This document shows, piece after piece, positions 1-8,810 of a stretch of DNA of 51,839 bases. The stretch's first letter is position 1; every line of letters starts with the position of its first letter. Source of the DNA: Planktothrix sp. FACHB-1365 (GTDB taxonomy: Bacteria; Cyanobacteriota; Cyanobacteriia; Cyanobacteriales; Microcoleaceae). A program made the position numbers and the translations under genes. The DNA is taken from assembly GCF_014697575.1 (NCBI RefSeq), contig NZ_JACJSC010000041.1:1-51839 (forward strand), given 5' to 3'. The notes under the pieces are model-generated. The model was not told the origin of the DNA. It worked only from the letters and a program-made list of their open reading frames with translations, and did not search any database.

Positions 1-16
1 ATTAGTTATTATTAAT

Positions 17-238
17 GTGACTGAAAAAGCCTATGAATCCGTTACTTTTGGAGAAGCTGGCACAGGAGTGCTAGAGATTCCAAAATTAGCTATAGAGGGC
101 ATTTGGAGATTTTCGGAGATGTCTATTGCCTATTGCCTCTTCCCCAATCATCAATGTGAGCAAGCTGTGACATTACCCCTAGGTTTGCTTATCAATGAGA
201 TTAAAAATTTAAACCAATCAGATATTAATAAATGTTAA
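17..238 (+). CDS. Hypothetical protein, possibly 5'-truncated by the window edge
   Basis: A 73-codon frame with a GTG start. The frame has no stop back to base 2, so the true gene may begin outside the window. The product has no signal peptide, no clear membrane helix and no family motif I recognise. It ends 42 bases before the next gene on the same strand. It may be the tail of a longer protein, a small orphan or a remnant. I assign no function. Confidence 0.35.
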   Translation: MTEKAYESVTFGEAGTGVLEIPKLAIEGIWRFSEMSIAYCLFPNHQCEQAVTLPLGLLINEIKNLNQSDINKC

Positions 239-280
239 ACTAAAAAGTAAAGTACATAACAGGTCAAGTAAGGACTAACC

Positions 281-685
281 ATGTTATCTCAACCTAAATT
301 TGATGATCGTGCGCTGAATGAGTCTTTGTACCAAGCGTTGATTGAACGTTTCCGTGAAACTCTACCCTCCTCAAGCCAATCTCAACTGTTAGAATGCAGC
401 TTTGGTTTTGCTCCCAGTCCCACCGGAGTCAAAACCTTTTTTATTGTTACCCCTGCTTTGGGGGTCGCTGAACAGTTGTTATTGGATATAGAGCAGATTG
501 TTGAACGAGTGCAAACCTTAATGGTTGGAGTTGGACAAGTGGCTCTGTGTATTCAACCTCACGACCACCCTGTAGAAACCCCTAACTCATCCTCGGTTTG
601 TCACCCGTCCCAAACCCTTCATCCTCAATATATGATGTGTAAGATCTTCCCGGTTAATAGTGAACCGCCCAATTTAGAAGATTAA
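281..685 (+). CDS. Conserved cyanobacterial hypothetical protein (134 aa)
   Basis: ATG start with AAGGA-like purines about 10 bases upstream. The first ~85 residues look like a compact alpha/beta domain: an amphipathic N-terminal helix (residues 11-28), then alternating hydrophobic strands (FGFAPSP, KTFFIVTP) and a helix around VAEQLLLDIEQIVERVQ. The last ~45 residues are rich in Pro, Ser and His and look disordered. No catalytic motif, signal peptide or membrane segment is visible. It converges with the glycosyltransferase gene, whose stop lies 33 bases away. Function unknown. Confidence 0.6.
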   Translation: MLSQPKFDDRALNESLYQALIERFRETLPSSSQSQLLECSFGFAPSPTGVKTFFIVTPALGVAEQLLLDIEQIVERVQTLMVGVGQVALCIQPHDHPVETPNSSSVCHPSQTLHPQYMMCKIFPVNSEPPNLED

Positions 686-718
686 ACCCGTATATCTATT
701 GGAGGAAACCCGGAACAC

Positions 719-1771
719 TTAACGGGTTATTGCGCTATTCCCGTTACCTTCGGATTCAATGACTTCACGGACTCGATAGATAGGTCGATCTTGAGACTCA
801 TGATAGGTTCGCATTAACAGTTCAGCTAATAAACCAAAACAAAACAGTTGAATTCCGGTAAGGGTCAGTAATACCGCAAACGTGAGTAAAGGACGATCAG
901 CAATTCCTTCGCCCAAAACCAGTCGAATAAAGGTCAAATAAATACCAACAATAATTCCCAAGATAAAAGCCAACATCCCTAATAGACCAAAAACGTGCAT
1001 AGGTCGAGTCAGGAATTTTTTGATAAAGGAAATGGTTAATAAATCCATCACCACCCGGAAGGTACGATCTAAACCATATTTACTCTGACCAAAACGACGA
1101 GCATGATGATTAACCGGAATTTCAGTAATTCTCGCTCCTTCAATAAAGGCTAAAGCGGGTAAGAATCGGTGAAGTTCTCCATAGAGCTTCATATCGGCGA
1201 TTAATTCAGTACGGTAAGCTTTGAGAGAACAACCATAGTCATGGAGTTGTACCCCAGTCATCTTACTAATCAGCCAGTTCGCAATGCGAGAGGGAAGTAA
1301 ACGAGTGATTTTGGCATCTTGTCGATTTTTACGCCAACCACTGACGACATCGAAACCCTTACCCAACTCTGTCAGAAGTAGAGGAATATCTTGGGGATCA
1401 TTTTGTAAATCACCATCAATGGTAATAATCACCTGACCTTGAGAATATTTGAATCCCGCCGCCATTGCTGCGGTTTGGCCATAATTGCGGCGGAGAATAA
1501 TGGCTTTGAGATGAGGATTGGTTGTGGCTTCCTGTTTCAGGAGTTCCGTGGAACCATCGGTTGACCCATCATCTATACAAACCAATTCATAATTTAAACC
1601 CAAAGATGTCATATTACTATCAATCGCTGCTATCAATCGGGGTAAACTTTCGACTTCGTTATAGATAGGAACAACGATAGAAATAGCTAAGGAGTGAGAA
1701 CCAAAAATTAAATCTCCATACTGTTTCTGAGATTCTGGCGTTTTTAAAATTGGCGGTTGTGAAATATCCAT
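719..1771 (-). CDS. Polyprenyl-phosphate glycosyltransferase, GT2 family (GtrB/DPM1-like)
   Basis: GT-A glycosyltransferase that probably loads a sugar onto a polyprenyl phosphate carrier at the inner membrane. It shows the nucleotide-sugar strand SIVVPIYNE (residues ~31-39), DDGSTDGS (67-74) and the metal-binding region DGDLQNDP (119-126). Two C-terminal membrane helices (~260-283 and ~294-316) precede a basic tail, the usual architecture of GtrB/DpmA-like enzymes. I place the start at 1771 (350 aa) because GAGG lies five bases before that ATG; a longer frame to 1828 lacks such a site. The GT39-like gene upstream on the same strand is a plausible partner that would use the lipid-linked sugar. 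The sugar itself cannot be read from sequence. Confidence 0.88.
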   Translation of the reverse strand: MDISQPPILKTPESQKQYGDLIFGSHSLAISIVVPIYNEVESLPRLIAAIDSNMTSLGLNYELVCIDDGSTDGSTELLKQEATTNPHLKAIILRRNYGQTAAMAAGFKYSQGQVIITIDGDLQNDPQDIPLLLTELGKGFDVVSGWRKNRQDAKITRLLPSRIANWLISKMTGVQLHDYGCSLKAYRTELIADMKLYGELHRFLPALAFIEGARITEIPVNHHARRFGQSKYGLDRTFRVVMDLLTISFIKKFLTRPMHVFGLLGMLAFILGIIVGIYLTFIRLVLGEGIADRPLLTFAVLLTLTGIQLFCFGLLAELLMRTYHESQDRPIYRVREVIESEGNGNSAITR

Positions 1772-2127
1772 CTTATCCTCTAAGTTCTTACAAAAGGAAA
1801 TAGTTGTATTAGGAAATTTTAGGAACACATAGACATTAATTAAGTATTGTCTTGTCTAGGATAGAATTAGTAAAAAAACATACAGTTAGAATTAACGAGA
1901 ACTCTATCCTTCCTAAAAAAAAATGAATTCCTGTGGTAAAGATTAATTACAGGGCAGGAAAAACAGTAGATAGAATGTCCTTGGGTTAGCCTATAGATAA
2001 TTTCTGAGTATAAAATAACTGAGGAAACCAATTATATCAAGTGTCTCTTGAAGATTTATCTTTTCGGCTTAATCCCAATATTAGGATAACATCACCCCAG
2101 GAAGCAAAAGCTTGAGATGAGAAAATT
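1772..2127. other. Intergenic region between two glycosyltransferase genes
   Basis: AT-rich spacer that presumably holds the promoter of the downstream GT2 gene. An imperfect palindrome (AATCCCAATATTAGGAT) lies near 2070-2090. I see no gene, RNA or mobile element. Confidence 0.4.
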
Positions 2128-3849
2128 TTACTGAGAGGTGGTAGATTTTGTTGTCGGTACAGCCGGAGTTACCTTAAATACTTGAATAGGCTGAAATTCA
2201 AGGCTACTAAACGTTTTTTCCTGTTCAACTCTAAATTGTTGTCCCGCTACTGTGGTGAATACTCGATTCATCCCCTCGGTTTCTTTGCAGAATAGCCAGC
2301 AAACAAACCAAAGATTCGATTTCAAAGGTAAGGTTCTATCGAACTGTTGTTTAATATAATCTGGGGTTAACTTGTCCTGAGATCCCGGATGATTCAGTAA
2401 ATGAACTTTACTGGGGTCGGGATAATAGCGAGACAAAGATAGGGGGAAAAAGTCGGGAGTAGAGTGCATGACTATCAAATCATTGGGTTGTTGATTTTGG
2501 TAAATATATTGGGCGGCTCCTTGCCAATCATTTCGATATAATTTCGTGTAGTAATCGAAAAGACTACCTGTAACCCCAAGACAGTAAGCAATGGCTATGG
2601 CGATCGCTAAGGGTTTTTTCCAATTCCAAATTACAACAAATCCTGCGGCTATAAGAATCAGAAAATAAGGAGCAACTAACAAAAGATAACGGGGAAACCA
2701 GATAGAATTTTTATAATAAGATACAAACAACATCAAACTAGCTGGAATAATCCCCCAAGCTGCCAACCAAATCAACCGTTCTGAAGGATGTTTACTAAAA
2801 AAAATATTTAATAGGGAAATTACCAGTAAAACAACCAAAACCGCAGTAAGACCTGCATAGAATAAAAGAGAAAAAGTTTTTACACTCAATAATTGACTTA
2901 ACAATGTAGCATCTGTTAACTGATTTTTATTCAGAATAATTTGATTAGATTCAAGCAGATTTCTTAAAGGCCAGTATACGGTAAATTGGGTTAACATCCC
3001 AATAATTTGAGTCACTCCAGGTTTAGAATAGTCAGCAACTTGCTTCTCCATAAACTCATCTGCTCCACCTCCTATGGTCAGTGCCCAGAAGATGGGAAGG
3101 AAAAATAAACCGATAATTGATAAACCTCCAGCAGCCCTGAGTAATCCTTGAGGCTGTTTGCGGAATTTCCAACCCAATAACACGAGATCAGCAACCAAAA
3201 TTAAAATATTATTTGCATTTGTTAAAATTAAGAAAATTCGTGCTATTACCCAACCCGCTAAAGCTTTATAGGAAGGTTGTTCTAAAAAGTAACTGAGGGC
3301 TAATGTTCCCGCTACACTCAAGCAGGTAATCACGGTGTACATCCGAATTTCTTGAGCGTGATTAATAAAGAGAGGAGAAACACTGGCCATAAATGCGGCA
3401 ATTAATCCGGTAGACTTTCCGACAATGCGATATCCCAACCAATAAGTAAAGTAAATACTCCCTAAACCAAAAATAATCGATAAACCTCTTAACCAAGCAT
3501 CGCTATCGCCAAACTGCATCCAGCCTTTCAGGATCATGTAGTAGAAGGGGCGGACATAAGGGAGAGTAAACTCAAAGGATTTAGCATCACGAATACTCAG
3601 CATTTCATCAATCCACACACTTTCGGTACTGAGTTGATATAACCGCAGTCCCGTAGCCAGTAATAGAATCAATAGAATCGGTATCTGTTCCAGTAAAATT
3701 TGTTTAGTGTTTCTACGGGGGTCAGAAAATATTAACTTGCGATCAATCTGGGATTCCACTGAGCGTCCCTCCTGAATCATAAAATTTGAGGGTAGTTTTA
3801 CAGAAAACAACCGACTTAGATTGTAATCTAAAATTTTTCCTATCACCAC
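2128..3849 (-). CDS. Membrane glycosyltransferase, family 39 (ArnT/PMT-like)
   Basis: A 573-residue polytopic protein with about eleven to twelve hydrophobic helices. It begins with a luminal-loop motif typical of GT-C enzymes, WIDEMLSIRDA, just after the first helix; the acidic pair there is the usual catalytic site. The repeated 'I..FMASVSPLFINHAQEIRMYT' pattern, broken by loops, is characteristic of the DUF/PF13231 (dolichyl-phosphate-mannose-protein mannosyltransferase) family. The C-terminal ~110 residues form a soluble domain. GT39 proteins use polyprenyl-phosphate sugars, which fits the GT2 gene just downstream. Start is uncertain: the frame begins at tandem GTG codons (3849) with a GAGAG site; ATG at 3780 has none. 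Confidence 0.85.
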   Translation of the reverse strand: MVIGKILDYNLSRLFSVKLPSNFMIQEGRSVESQIDRKLIFSDPRRNTKQILLEQIPILLILLLATGLRLYQLSTESVWIDEMLSIRDAKSFEFTLPYVRPFYYMILKGWMQFGDSDAWLRGLSIIFGLGSIYFTYWLGYRIVGKSTGLIAAFMASVSPLFINHAQEIRMYTVITCLSVAGTLALSYFLEQPSYKALAGWVIARIFLILTNANNILILVADLVLLGWKFRKQPQGLLRAAGGLSIIGLFFLPIFWALTIGGGADEFMEKQVADYSKPGVTQIIGMLTQFTVYWPLRNLLESNQIILNKNQLTDATLLSQLLSVKTFSLLFYAGLTAVLVVLLVISLLNIFFSKHPSERLIWLAAWGIIPASLMLFVSYYKNSIWFPRYLLLVAPYFLILIAAGFVVIWNWKKPLAIAIAIAYCLGVTGSLFDYYTKLYRNDWQGAAQYIYQNQQPNDLIVMHSTPDFFPLSLSRYYPDPSKVHLLNHPGSQDKLTPDYIKQQFDRTLPLKSNLWFVCWLFCKETEGMNRVFTTVAGQQFRVEQEKTFSSLEFQPIQVFKVTPAVPTTKSTTSQ

Positions 3850-4202
3850 TCTCAGCTAGATAAGTTCAACTATATCGTGTAAAACTGATAAAAAAGCTTA
3901 AGATCCTTTCTGTTAGAGATTTAAGAGCTTTAAATACAGCCAGAATCCAGGATTTATAAAGATAGGAGATATTCACCTTTACAAACAACCTCTTTTTATA
4001 AAGGTTATGGTTAAACTTTAACTGTGGCTTTACAGTTACTTTAACAAATGTCCTTTTAATATTAAGCTTTTGTAAAAGCAGGAAATTGGCCAGGGAACAC
4101 AGTTTGAGTAAATGTTAGATTTAGCTCAGAGAATTTACAGAGAATAAATTAATTGCTGGGGTGCATTCTACGGGATGTACTTATAAAATATGGAGATTTA
4201 AA
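3850..4202. promoter_or_regulatory. Divergent intergenic region
   Basis: AT-rich spacer between the GT39-like gene (left) and the RTX/SGNH gene (right). Promoters for both should lie here. I cannot single out a -35/-10 pair. A ribosome site (GGAG, 4192-4195) sits seven bases before the right-hand ATG. No gene or repeat seen. Confidence 0.45.
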
Positions 4203-5820
4203 ATGAGCAATATTCGTGTAGAAGCCGAAAGTATGAGCCGAGCGGGGGGATATCAGATTGAGTCGGGAACCTTTGCTTCTGGAGGTCAATATATTGGTCT
4301 GGTTCCAGTACCGGAAAATACAGGAACTGCGACCACAGCCTTTACCGGAGCATCCGGTGTCTATGATGTCGTCGTCGGATATTTTGACGAAAGCGATGGC
4401 ATATCTTCCTTCTCCATTTCCATTGCTGGAAATACTCCCTTTGAATGGTCGGGTAATCTATTATCTGGAGATACCCGCGCCTCTGCTAAAAACTTTTCCA
4501 AACAGACAATTACAGGGGTTAACCTGGTTCAAGGGGATGAAATTAAGCTGACAGGAGCCTTAAAAGACGGGGAAAACGCCAGATTTGACTATGTAGAATT
4601 TATTCCGGTTACATCTCCAACTCCCGATACCACCGCACCAACAGCCACAGCCACAGCCAACGATATTACCCTAACTTCAGGAAGTAATAATAGTTATACC
4701 TTCACCGTTACCTACAACGATAATCAGGCGGTGAAAGTTTCCAGTCTCGATAGCCAAGATGTGCGCGTCACTGGGCCGAATGGGTTTAACCAACTCGCAA
4801 CCTTTGTTAGTGTCGATACCAATAGTAATGGAACACCTCGCACCGCCACCTACAGTATTAACGCACCGGGAGGCAGTTGGGATAGTGCTGAAGCCGGAAA
4901 CTATAGCGTTGCGGTAGAAGCAAGCCAAGTTAGCGATACCAGTAATAATACTGTTGCGAGTAGCAGCTTAGATACTTTCGGTGTTAACGTTCAGTCTCTT
5001 CCCCCTGCTGATACCACCGCACCAACAGCCACAGCCACAGCAAACGATATTACCCTAGCTTCAGGAAGTAATAATAGTTACACCTTCACCGTTACCTACA
5101 GCGATGATAAAAGAGTTAAGGTTTCCAGTCTCGATAGCCAAGATGTGCGCGTCACCGGGCCAAATGGGTTTAATCAACTGGCAACCTTTGTGAGTGTTGA
5201 TATCAATAGTGATGGCACCCCCCGCACCGCCACCTATAGCATTCCTGCACCGGGAGGCAGTTGGGATACTAACGAAGCCGGAAACTACAGCGTCGCGGTA
5301 GAAGCAAGCCAAGTGAGTGATACCAGTAATAATACCGTTGCGAGTAGTACCCTAGATACCTTCGCTGTCAACGTTCAGACTAGCTCTCCTCCTGCGACAA
5401 AAGTGAGAATAGAAGCCGAAAGTATGAGCCGAGCGGGGGGATATCAGCTTGAGTCGGGAACCTTTGCTTCTGGAGGTCAATATATTGGTTTGGTTTCAGT
5501 ACCGAAAAATACAGGAACCGCGACCACAGCCTTTACCGGAGCATCCGGTGTCTATGATGTCGTCGTCGGATATTTTGACGAAAGCGATGGCATATCTTCC
5601 TTCTCCATTTCCATTGCTGGAAATGCTTCCGTTAACTGGTCGGGTGAGCTATTATCTGGAGATACCCGCGCCTCTGCTAAAAACTTTTCCAAACAGACAA
5701 TTACAGGGGTTAACCTGGTTCAAGGGGATGAAATTAAGCTGACAGGAGCCTTAGAGGGCGGGGAAAACGCCAGATTTGACTATGTAGAATTTATTCCGGT
5801 TACATCTCCAACTCCCGATA
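4203..5820 (+). repeat. Internal direct duplications in the RTX/SGNH gene
   Basis: The carbohydrate-binding module at about 4221-4625 recurs almost unchanged about 1191 bases downstream (5412-5816). The Ig-like module at 4626-5009 recurs at 5010-5393, an exact 384-base period. Both repeat classes stay in frame. The near-identity of the copies at nucleotide level implies recent duplication or gene conversion. Confidence 0.9.
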
Positions 5821-7031
5821 CCAACGTTAACTACAGCCAAGCCCCTAAAGGGGTCTATATTAACTTGGAAACGGAACTTGGTTCCATTCCTGATGCCAGC
5901 AAAACCCTGAAAGTCATGCCTTTGGGAGACTCGATTACCGCAGGGAAAGAAAACAATAATCAACTCACATCTGACTGGGTAGGATATCGCAAGGAGTTAT
6001 ACGAAGACTTTCAATTTTTCAATGTTCCGATTGATCTCGTTGGCACTCAGGCGAACGGAGCATTTTCAGAAAACCAACATCAAGGGCATCCTGGATGGGG
6101 AATCGTCGATATTACAGATGGGTTAAATAATAATAACTGGATTCAGACTGCTGATCCTGATGTGATTCTTCTGATGATTGGGACAAACGATGCAAGCGGA
6201 AGTGTCGATACGATGAAGAGTGGTTTACAGACTTTAATCGAGACGATTACGAGCACAAGCAAAAATCCTAGCTTTGATAACGGCAATTTGTTAGTCAGTA
6301 CGATTGCACCCATCCATCCCAATAGTTCTTACTATAATTCTCGAATCAATAACGTCAAGGAGTACAACAAAAGTATTCCTGATATTGTCGCTGAACAGCC
6401 GGCTTCAGAAAAAGTTAGTTTTGTCAATATGTGGCAAGGGTCAAAGGCAATCCTGGAAACGGATATGACACCTCCGGCTGCTGATAATGGTAATGGTTTA
6501 CATCCTACCCAAGCGGGTTATCAGAAGATGGCTTACCATTGGTTTGACTCTATTCTTAATAACACCCAACAGAAGGACATTCTCGCAGATAAAACTAACG
6601 TTCAAGGGTCAGCTTATAACGATATGATTTTTGGCAATGCCTCCAGCAATAATCTCGAAGGAGGCGAAGGTGCTGATCAAATCACCGGTGCCGGAGGTGC
6701 TGATACCTTTATTTACAATAACCCCAATGAAGGTCAAGACATCCTGACAGATTTTAATCCTAGTCAAGGAGATGTTTTTGCCATTTCTGCTTCCGGGTTT
6801 GGGGGTGGATTAGTGGCTGGAACAGCGTTAAGCACCACTGCATCCAGTACAGGTGTTTTTGTTAGTGGTACAGCCTTAAATTATTTAGGAAATATGGCTC
6901 ATTTCTTCTATAACACCTCTGCCGGTTTACTCAGTTTTGATCCTGATGGCAGCAACGCTCAACCTCTTACCCCCTTAGCAACGCTCACCACTAAACCAAC
7001 TTTAACCGCTAATCAGTTCACGATTGTTTAA
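4203..7031 (+). CDS. Secreted CBM/Ig-repeat/SGNH-hydrolase protein with RTX C-terminus
   Basis: A 942-aa modular protein. Order: carbohydrate-binding-like domain (CBM6/35 style, begins VEAESMSRAGGY, ~4-145); two 128-residue Ig-like repeats (~142-395), each opening DTTAPTATATANDITL; a second copy of the carbohydrate-binding domain (~403-540); an SGNH/GDSL hydrolase domain with GDSITAG (Ser577), GTND (660-663) and GLHPTQ (His767); and a C-terminal RTX-type calcium-binding stretch (GNASSNNLEGGEGADQ) with the following 'DTFIY..ILTDF' segment. There is no N-terminal signal peptide, so export by a type I system through the C-terminal signal is expected. SGNH enzymes are esterases, often removing acetyl groups from polysaccharides, which fits the binding domains. 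ATG 4203 is preferred over GTG 4161 because GGAG lies seven bases upstream. Confidence 0.88.
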   Translation: MSNIRVEAESMSRAGGYQIESGTFASGGQYIGLVPVPENTGTATTAFTGASGVYDVVVGYFDESDGISSFSISIAGNTPFEWSGNLLSGDTRASAKNFSKQTITGVNLVQGDEIKLTGALKDGENARFDYVEFIPVTSPTPDTTAPTATATANDITLTSGSNNSYTFTVTYNDNQAVKVSSLDSQDVRVTGPNGFNQLATFVSVDTNSNGTPRTATYSINAPGGSWDSAEAGNYSVAVEASQVSDTSNNTVASSSLDTFGVNVQSLPPADTTAPTATATANDITLASGSNNSYTFTVTYSDDKRVKVSSLDSQDVRVTGPNGFNQLATFVSVDINSDGTPRTATYSIPAPGGSWDTNEAGNYSVAVEASQVSDTSNNTVASSTLDTFAVNVQTSSPPATKVRIEAESMSRAGGYQLESGTFASGGQYIGLVSVPKNTGTATTAFTGASGVYDVVVGYFDESDGISSFSISIAGNASVNWSGELLSGDTRASAKNFSKQTITGVNLVQGDEIKLTGALEGGENARFDYVEFIPVTSPTPDTNVNYSQAPKGVYINLETELGSIPDASKTLKVMPLGDSITAGKENNNQLTSDWVGYRKELYEDFQFFNVPIDLVGTQANGAFSENQHQGHPGWGIVDITDGLNNNNWIQTADPDVILLMIGTNDASGSVDTMKSGLQTLIETITSTSKNPSFDNGNLLVSTIAPIHPNSSYYNSRINNVKEYNKSIPDIVAEQPASEKVSFVNMWQGSKAILETDMTPPAADNGNGLHPTQAGYQKMAYHWFDSILNNTQQKDILADKTNVQGSAYNDMIFGNASSNNLEGGEGADQITGAGGADTFIYNNPNEGQDILTDFNPSQGDVFAISASGFGGGLVAGTALSTTASSTGVFVSGTALNYLGNMAHFFYNTSAGLLSFDPDGSNAQPLTPLATLTTKPTLTANQFTIV

Positions 7032-7098
7032 TCCTAGAGAAACAAACTTTCTCTATCAAAATGAGGATGATTTGATGCAAATAGATGGGTTTTTTATT

Positions 7099-7147
7099 CT
7101 GAAGAAAGAGGATAATTTCTCCTAATTATCAGATAATCTTTCTTCAG
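7099..7147 (+). terminator. Hairpin downstream of the RTX/SGNH gene
   Basis: Perfect 11-base inverted repeat, CTGAAGAAAGA (7099-7109) and TCTTTCTTCAG (7137-7147), with a 27-base loop. It lies between the RTX gene and the PRC-barrel gene. There is no clear T-run after it, so it may be a processing or attenuation structure rather than a classical terminator. Confidence 0.5.
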
Positions 7148-7223
7148 AAGGATGAATCCACTATCTTGAATTGGCTAACGTAGGAAAGATAAAATTTTGC
7201 TCTTAAAAATAGAGGATTTTAAT

Positions 7224-7814
7224 ATGGCTTTCCTACGAATTGAAGATTTTGATCCCCATTACAAAGATGCGTTTGATGGAGAAGAAATCATTGGCTTAGA
7301 CGTCTATTCGGATGTCCAAGAAGAAAAAATTGGCAGTATTACCGATATTTTAGTCGATGAATCCGGTCATTTTCGATATTTTGTCGTTGACATAGGCTTT
7401 TGGATTTTTGGAAAAACAATTTTACTCCCGGTCGGTCGTTCCCGAATTGATTATCAATCCCAACGGGTTTATACTAATGGATTAACGAAAGAACAAGCAA
7501 CACATCTTCCTTGTTATCAGCACTTAGAAACGAAAGGATACGATTACGAAGAACAAGTCAGAAAAACCTATCGTCTTCCTTATATGGGTGAAGTTCCCAT
7601 TCGCAGTGATCATGAATATATAATGCCCAATACGAGCGAAATTCAGTCCGCGCCTGTGTTAGATTGGAAAACCATCAATCCTGACCATTATAGTTATGAT
7701 CTTGAACCAAGTTTATATCGATTAAATGAACGGGATCATCAACAATTAAAACGATATGAAGAACGGTTAATCACCAATAATTCCCTCAACAAATCCCATT
7801 CTATAATTCGTTAG
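7224..7814 (+). CDS. PRC-barrel domain protein
   Basis: A 196-aa soluble protein. The PRC-barrel fold is seen at about residues 20-85: GLDVYSDVQEEKIGSITDILVDE, then FRYFVVDIGFWIFGKTILLPVGRSRID, the standard strand order. Cyanobacterial members of this type are often stress related, but no specific role is established here. The C-terminal half is hydrophilic and rich in Tyr, Arg and His. ATG 7224 is chosen (GAGG nine bases upstream) over an in-frame TTG at 7197 that would add nine residues. It converges with the LD-carboxypeptidase gene. Confidence 0.82.
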   Translation: MAFLRIEDFDPHYKDAFDGEEIIGLDVYSDVQEEKIGSITDILVDESGHFRYFVVDIGFWIFGKTILLPVGRSRIDYQSQRVYTNGLTKEQATHLPCYQHLETKGYDYEEQVRKTYRLPYMGEVPIRSDHEYIMPNTSEIQSAPVLDWKTINPDHYSYDLEPSLYRLNERDHQQLKRYEERLITNNSLNKSHSIIR

Positions 7815-7828
7815 TATCAGAAAATAAG

Positions 7829-7863
7829 GAAGGAAAGAGGATAAATTAGTTAATCTTTCCTTC
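7829..7863. terminator. Bidirectional hairpin between convergent genes
   Basis: GAAGGAAAGA (7829-7838) pairs perfectly with TCTTTCCTTC (7854-7863) across a 15-base loop, in the short gap between the PRC-barrel gene and the LD-carboxypeptidase gene. Probably ends transcription from one or both sides. Confidence 0.6.
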
Positions 7864-7871
7864 TGTCCCGT

Positions 7872-8771
7872 TTAGGAAAAACTCAAGGTTCCTTGTTCTC
7901 CATCCAGATAAGCCATCCGACCAACGGGTAAAATAGCATTAGATCCTTCATGACCGAAGGGTAAATTAGACACGATTGGAATTCCTAAATCTCCTAAGCG
8001 ATCGCGTAATACCTCTTCTAGGGTAAAACTATTAGGATTTCCTTTTGCTTCACAACGACTAAATCGTCCTAATGCAATTCCTTGAACCCCTTTAAATGCA
8101 CCCACCATCCGCCAGTGAGTTAACATTCGATCTAAACGATAGGGTTCTTCATTAACATCTTCTAAGGCGATAATGGTATTGGTTAAATCCGGTTGATAAG
8201 CCGTTCCTAATAAATGAGTTGCAACCGTTAAATTAGCCGGAAATAATCGACCAGAAGCATAACCTTTTACCCAACTTTCCCCTTGTAACGCTTCAAAATA
8301 TCCCGTTTCAACACCTTCAAATAAACGTTGAATTGACCAATCTGGTTCACTGGCTAAGGTTGTTAAAACAGGGCCATGAATGCCAATAATTTGGGAATAA
8401 TTGGAAAAGGCCCATAATAATCCTGTGATATCAGAAAATCCAATTAAAAATTTAGGAATAGTCGCAATTTTAGCAAAATTATGCCCATTCCATCCTTCTA
8501 ATAATCGAGTTGATCCAAACCCTCCTCGCGCGCACAAAATACCCCGACAGGTTTCATCTGTTAACGCTGCTAAAAGTTGTTGTCGTCGGTTTTCATCGCT
8601 TCCGGCTAAATATCCCCAGGATTGATCAAAACCCGGTGTAAATTCGATTTTATAACCGTGCGATCGCCAAATTTCAACTCCTGTTTCAAAACGTTCCCAT
8701 TCTTTTAACGCTCCACTGGGTGCAATTACTCGTAATTTATCACCCGGTTTTAATCCTGGAAAATTGGTCAT
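7872..8771 (-). CDS. LD-carboxypeptidase (peptidase family S66, LdcA-like)
   Basis: A 299-aa enzyme expected to remove the terminal D-Ala from murein tetrapeptides during peptidoglycan recycling, or to cleave a related amide bond as MccF does. The S66 catalytic triad is visible: nucleophile Ser113 in IGFSDIT, Glu204 in IALEDVNEE and His274 in PFGHEGSN. The N-terminal LKPGDKLRVIAPSG opening and ILCARGGFGSTRLL are also typical. Length matches the family. No signal peptide is seen, so a cytoplasmic recycling role is likely. A glycosyltransferase gene lies 39 bases upstream... on the same strand its coding end is at 8811 and ATG 8771 follows, so the two could be cotranscribed. Confidence 0.9.
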   Translation of the reverse strand: MTNFPGLKPGDKLRVIAPSGALKEWERFETGVEIWRSHGYKIEFTPGFDQSWGYLAGSDENRRQQLLAALTDETCRGILCARGGFGSTRLLEGWNGHNFAKIATIPKFLIGFSDITGLLWAFSNYSQIIGIHGPVLTTLASEPDWSIQRLFEGVETGYFEALQGESWVKGYASGRLFPANLTVATHLLGTAYQPDLTNTIIALEDVNEEPYRLDRMLTHWRMVGAFKGVQGIALGRFSRCEAKGNPNSFTLEEVLRDRLGDLGIPIVSNLPFGHEGSNAILPVGRMAYLDGEQGTLSFS

Positions 8772-8810
8772 AATTGCTGATATTTTTAATAATAAAAAGT
8801 TCTAAATAGT

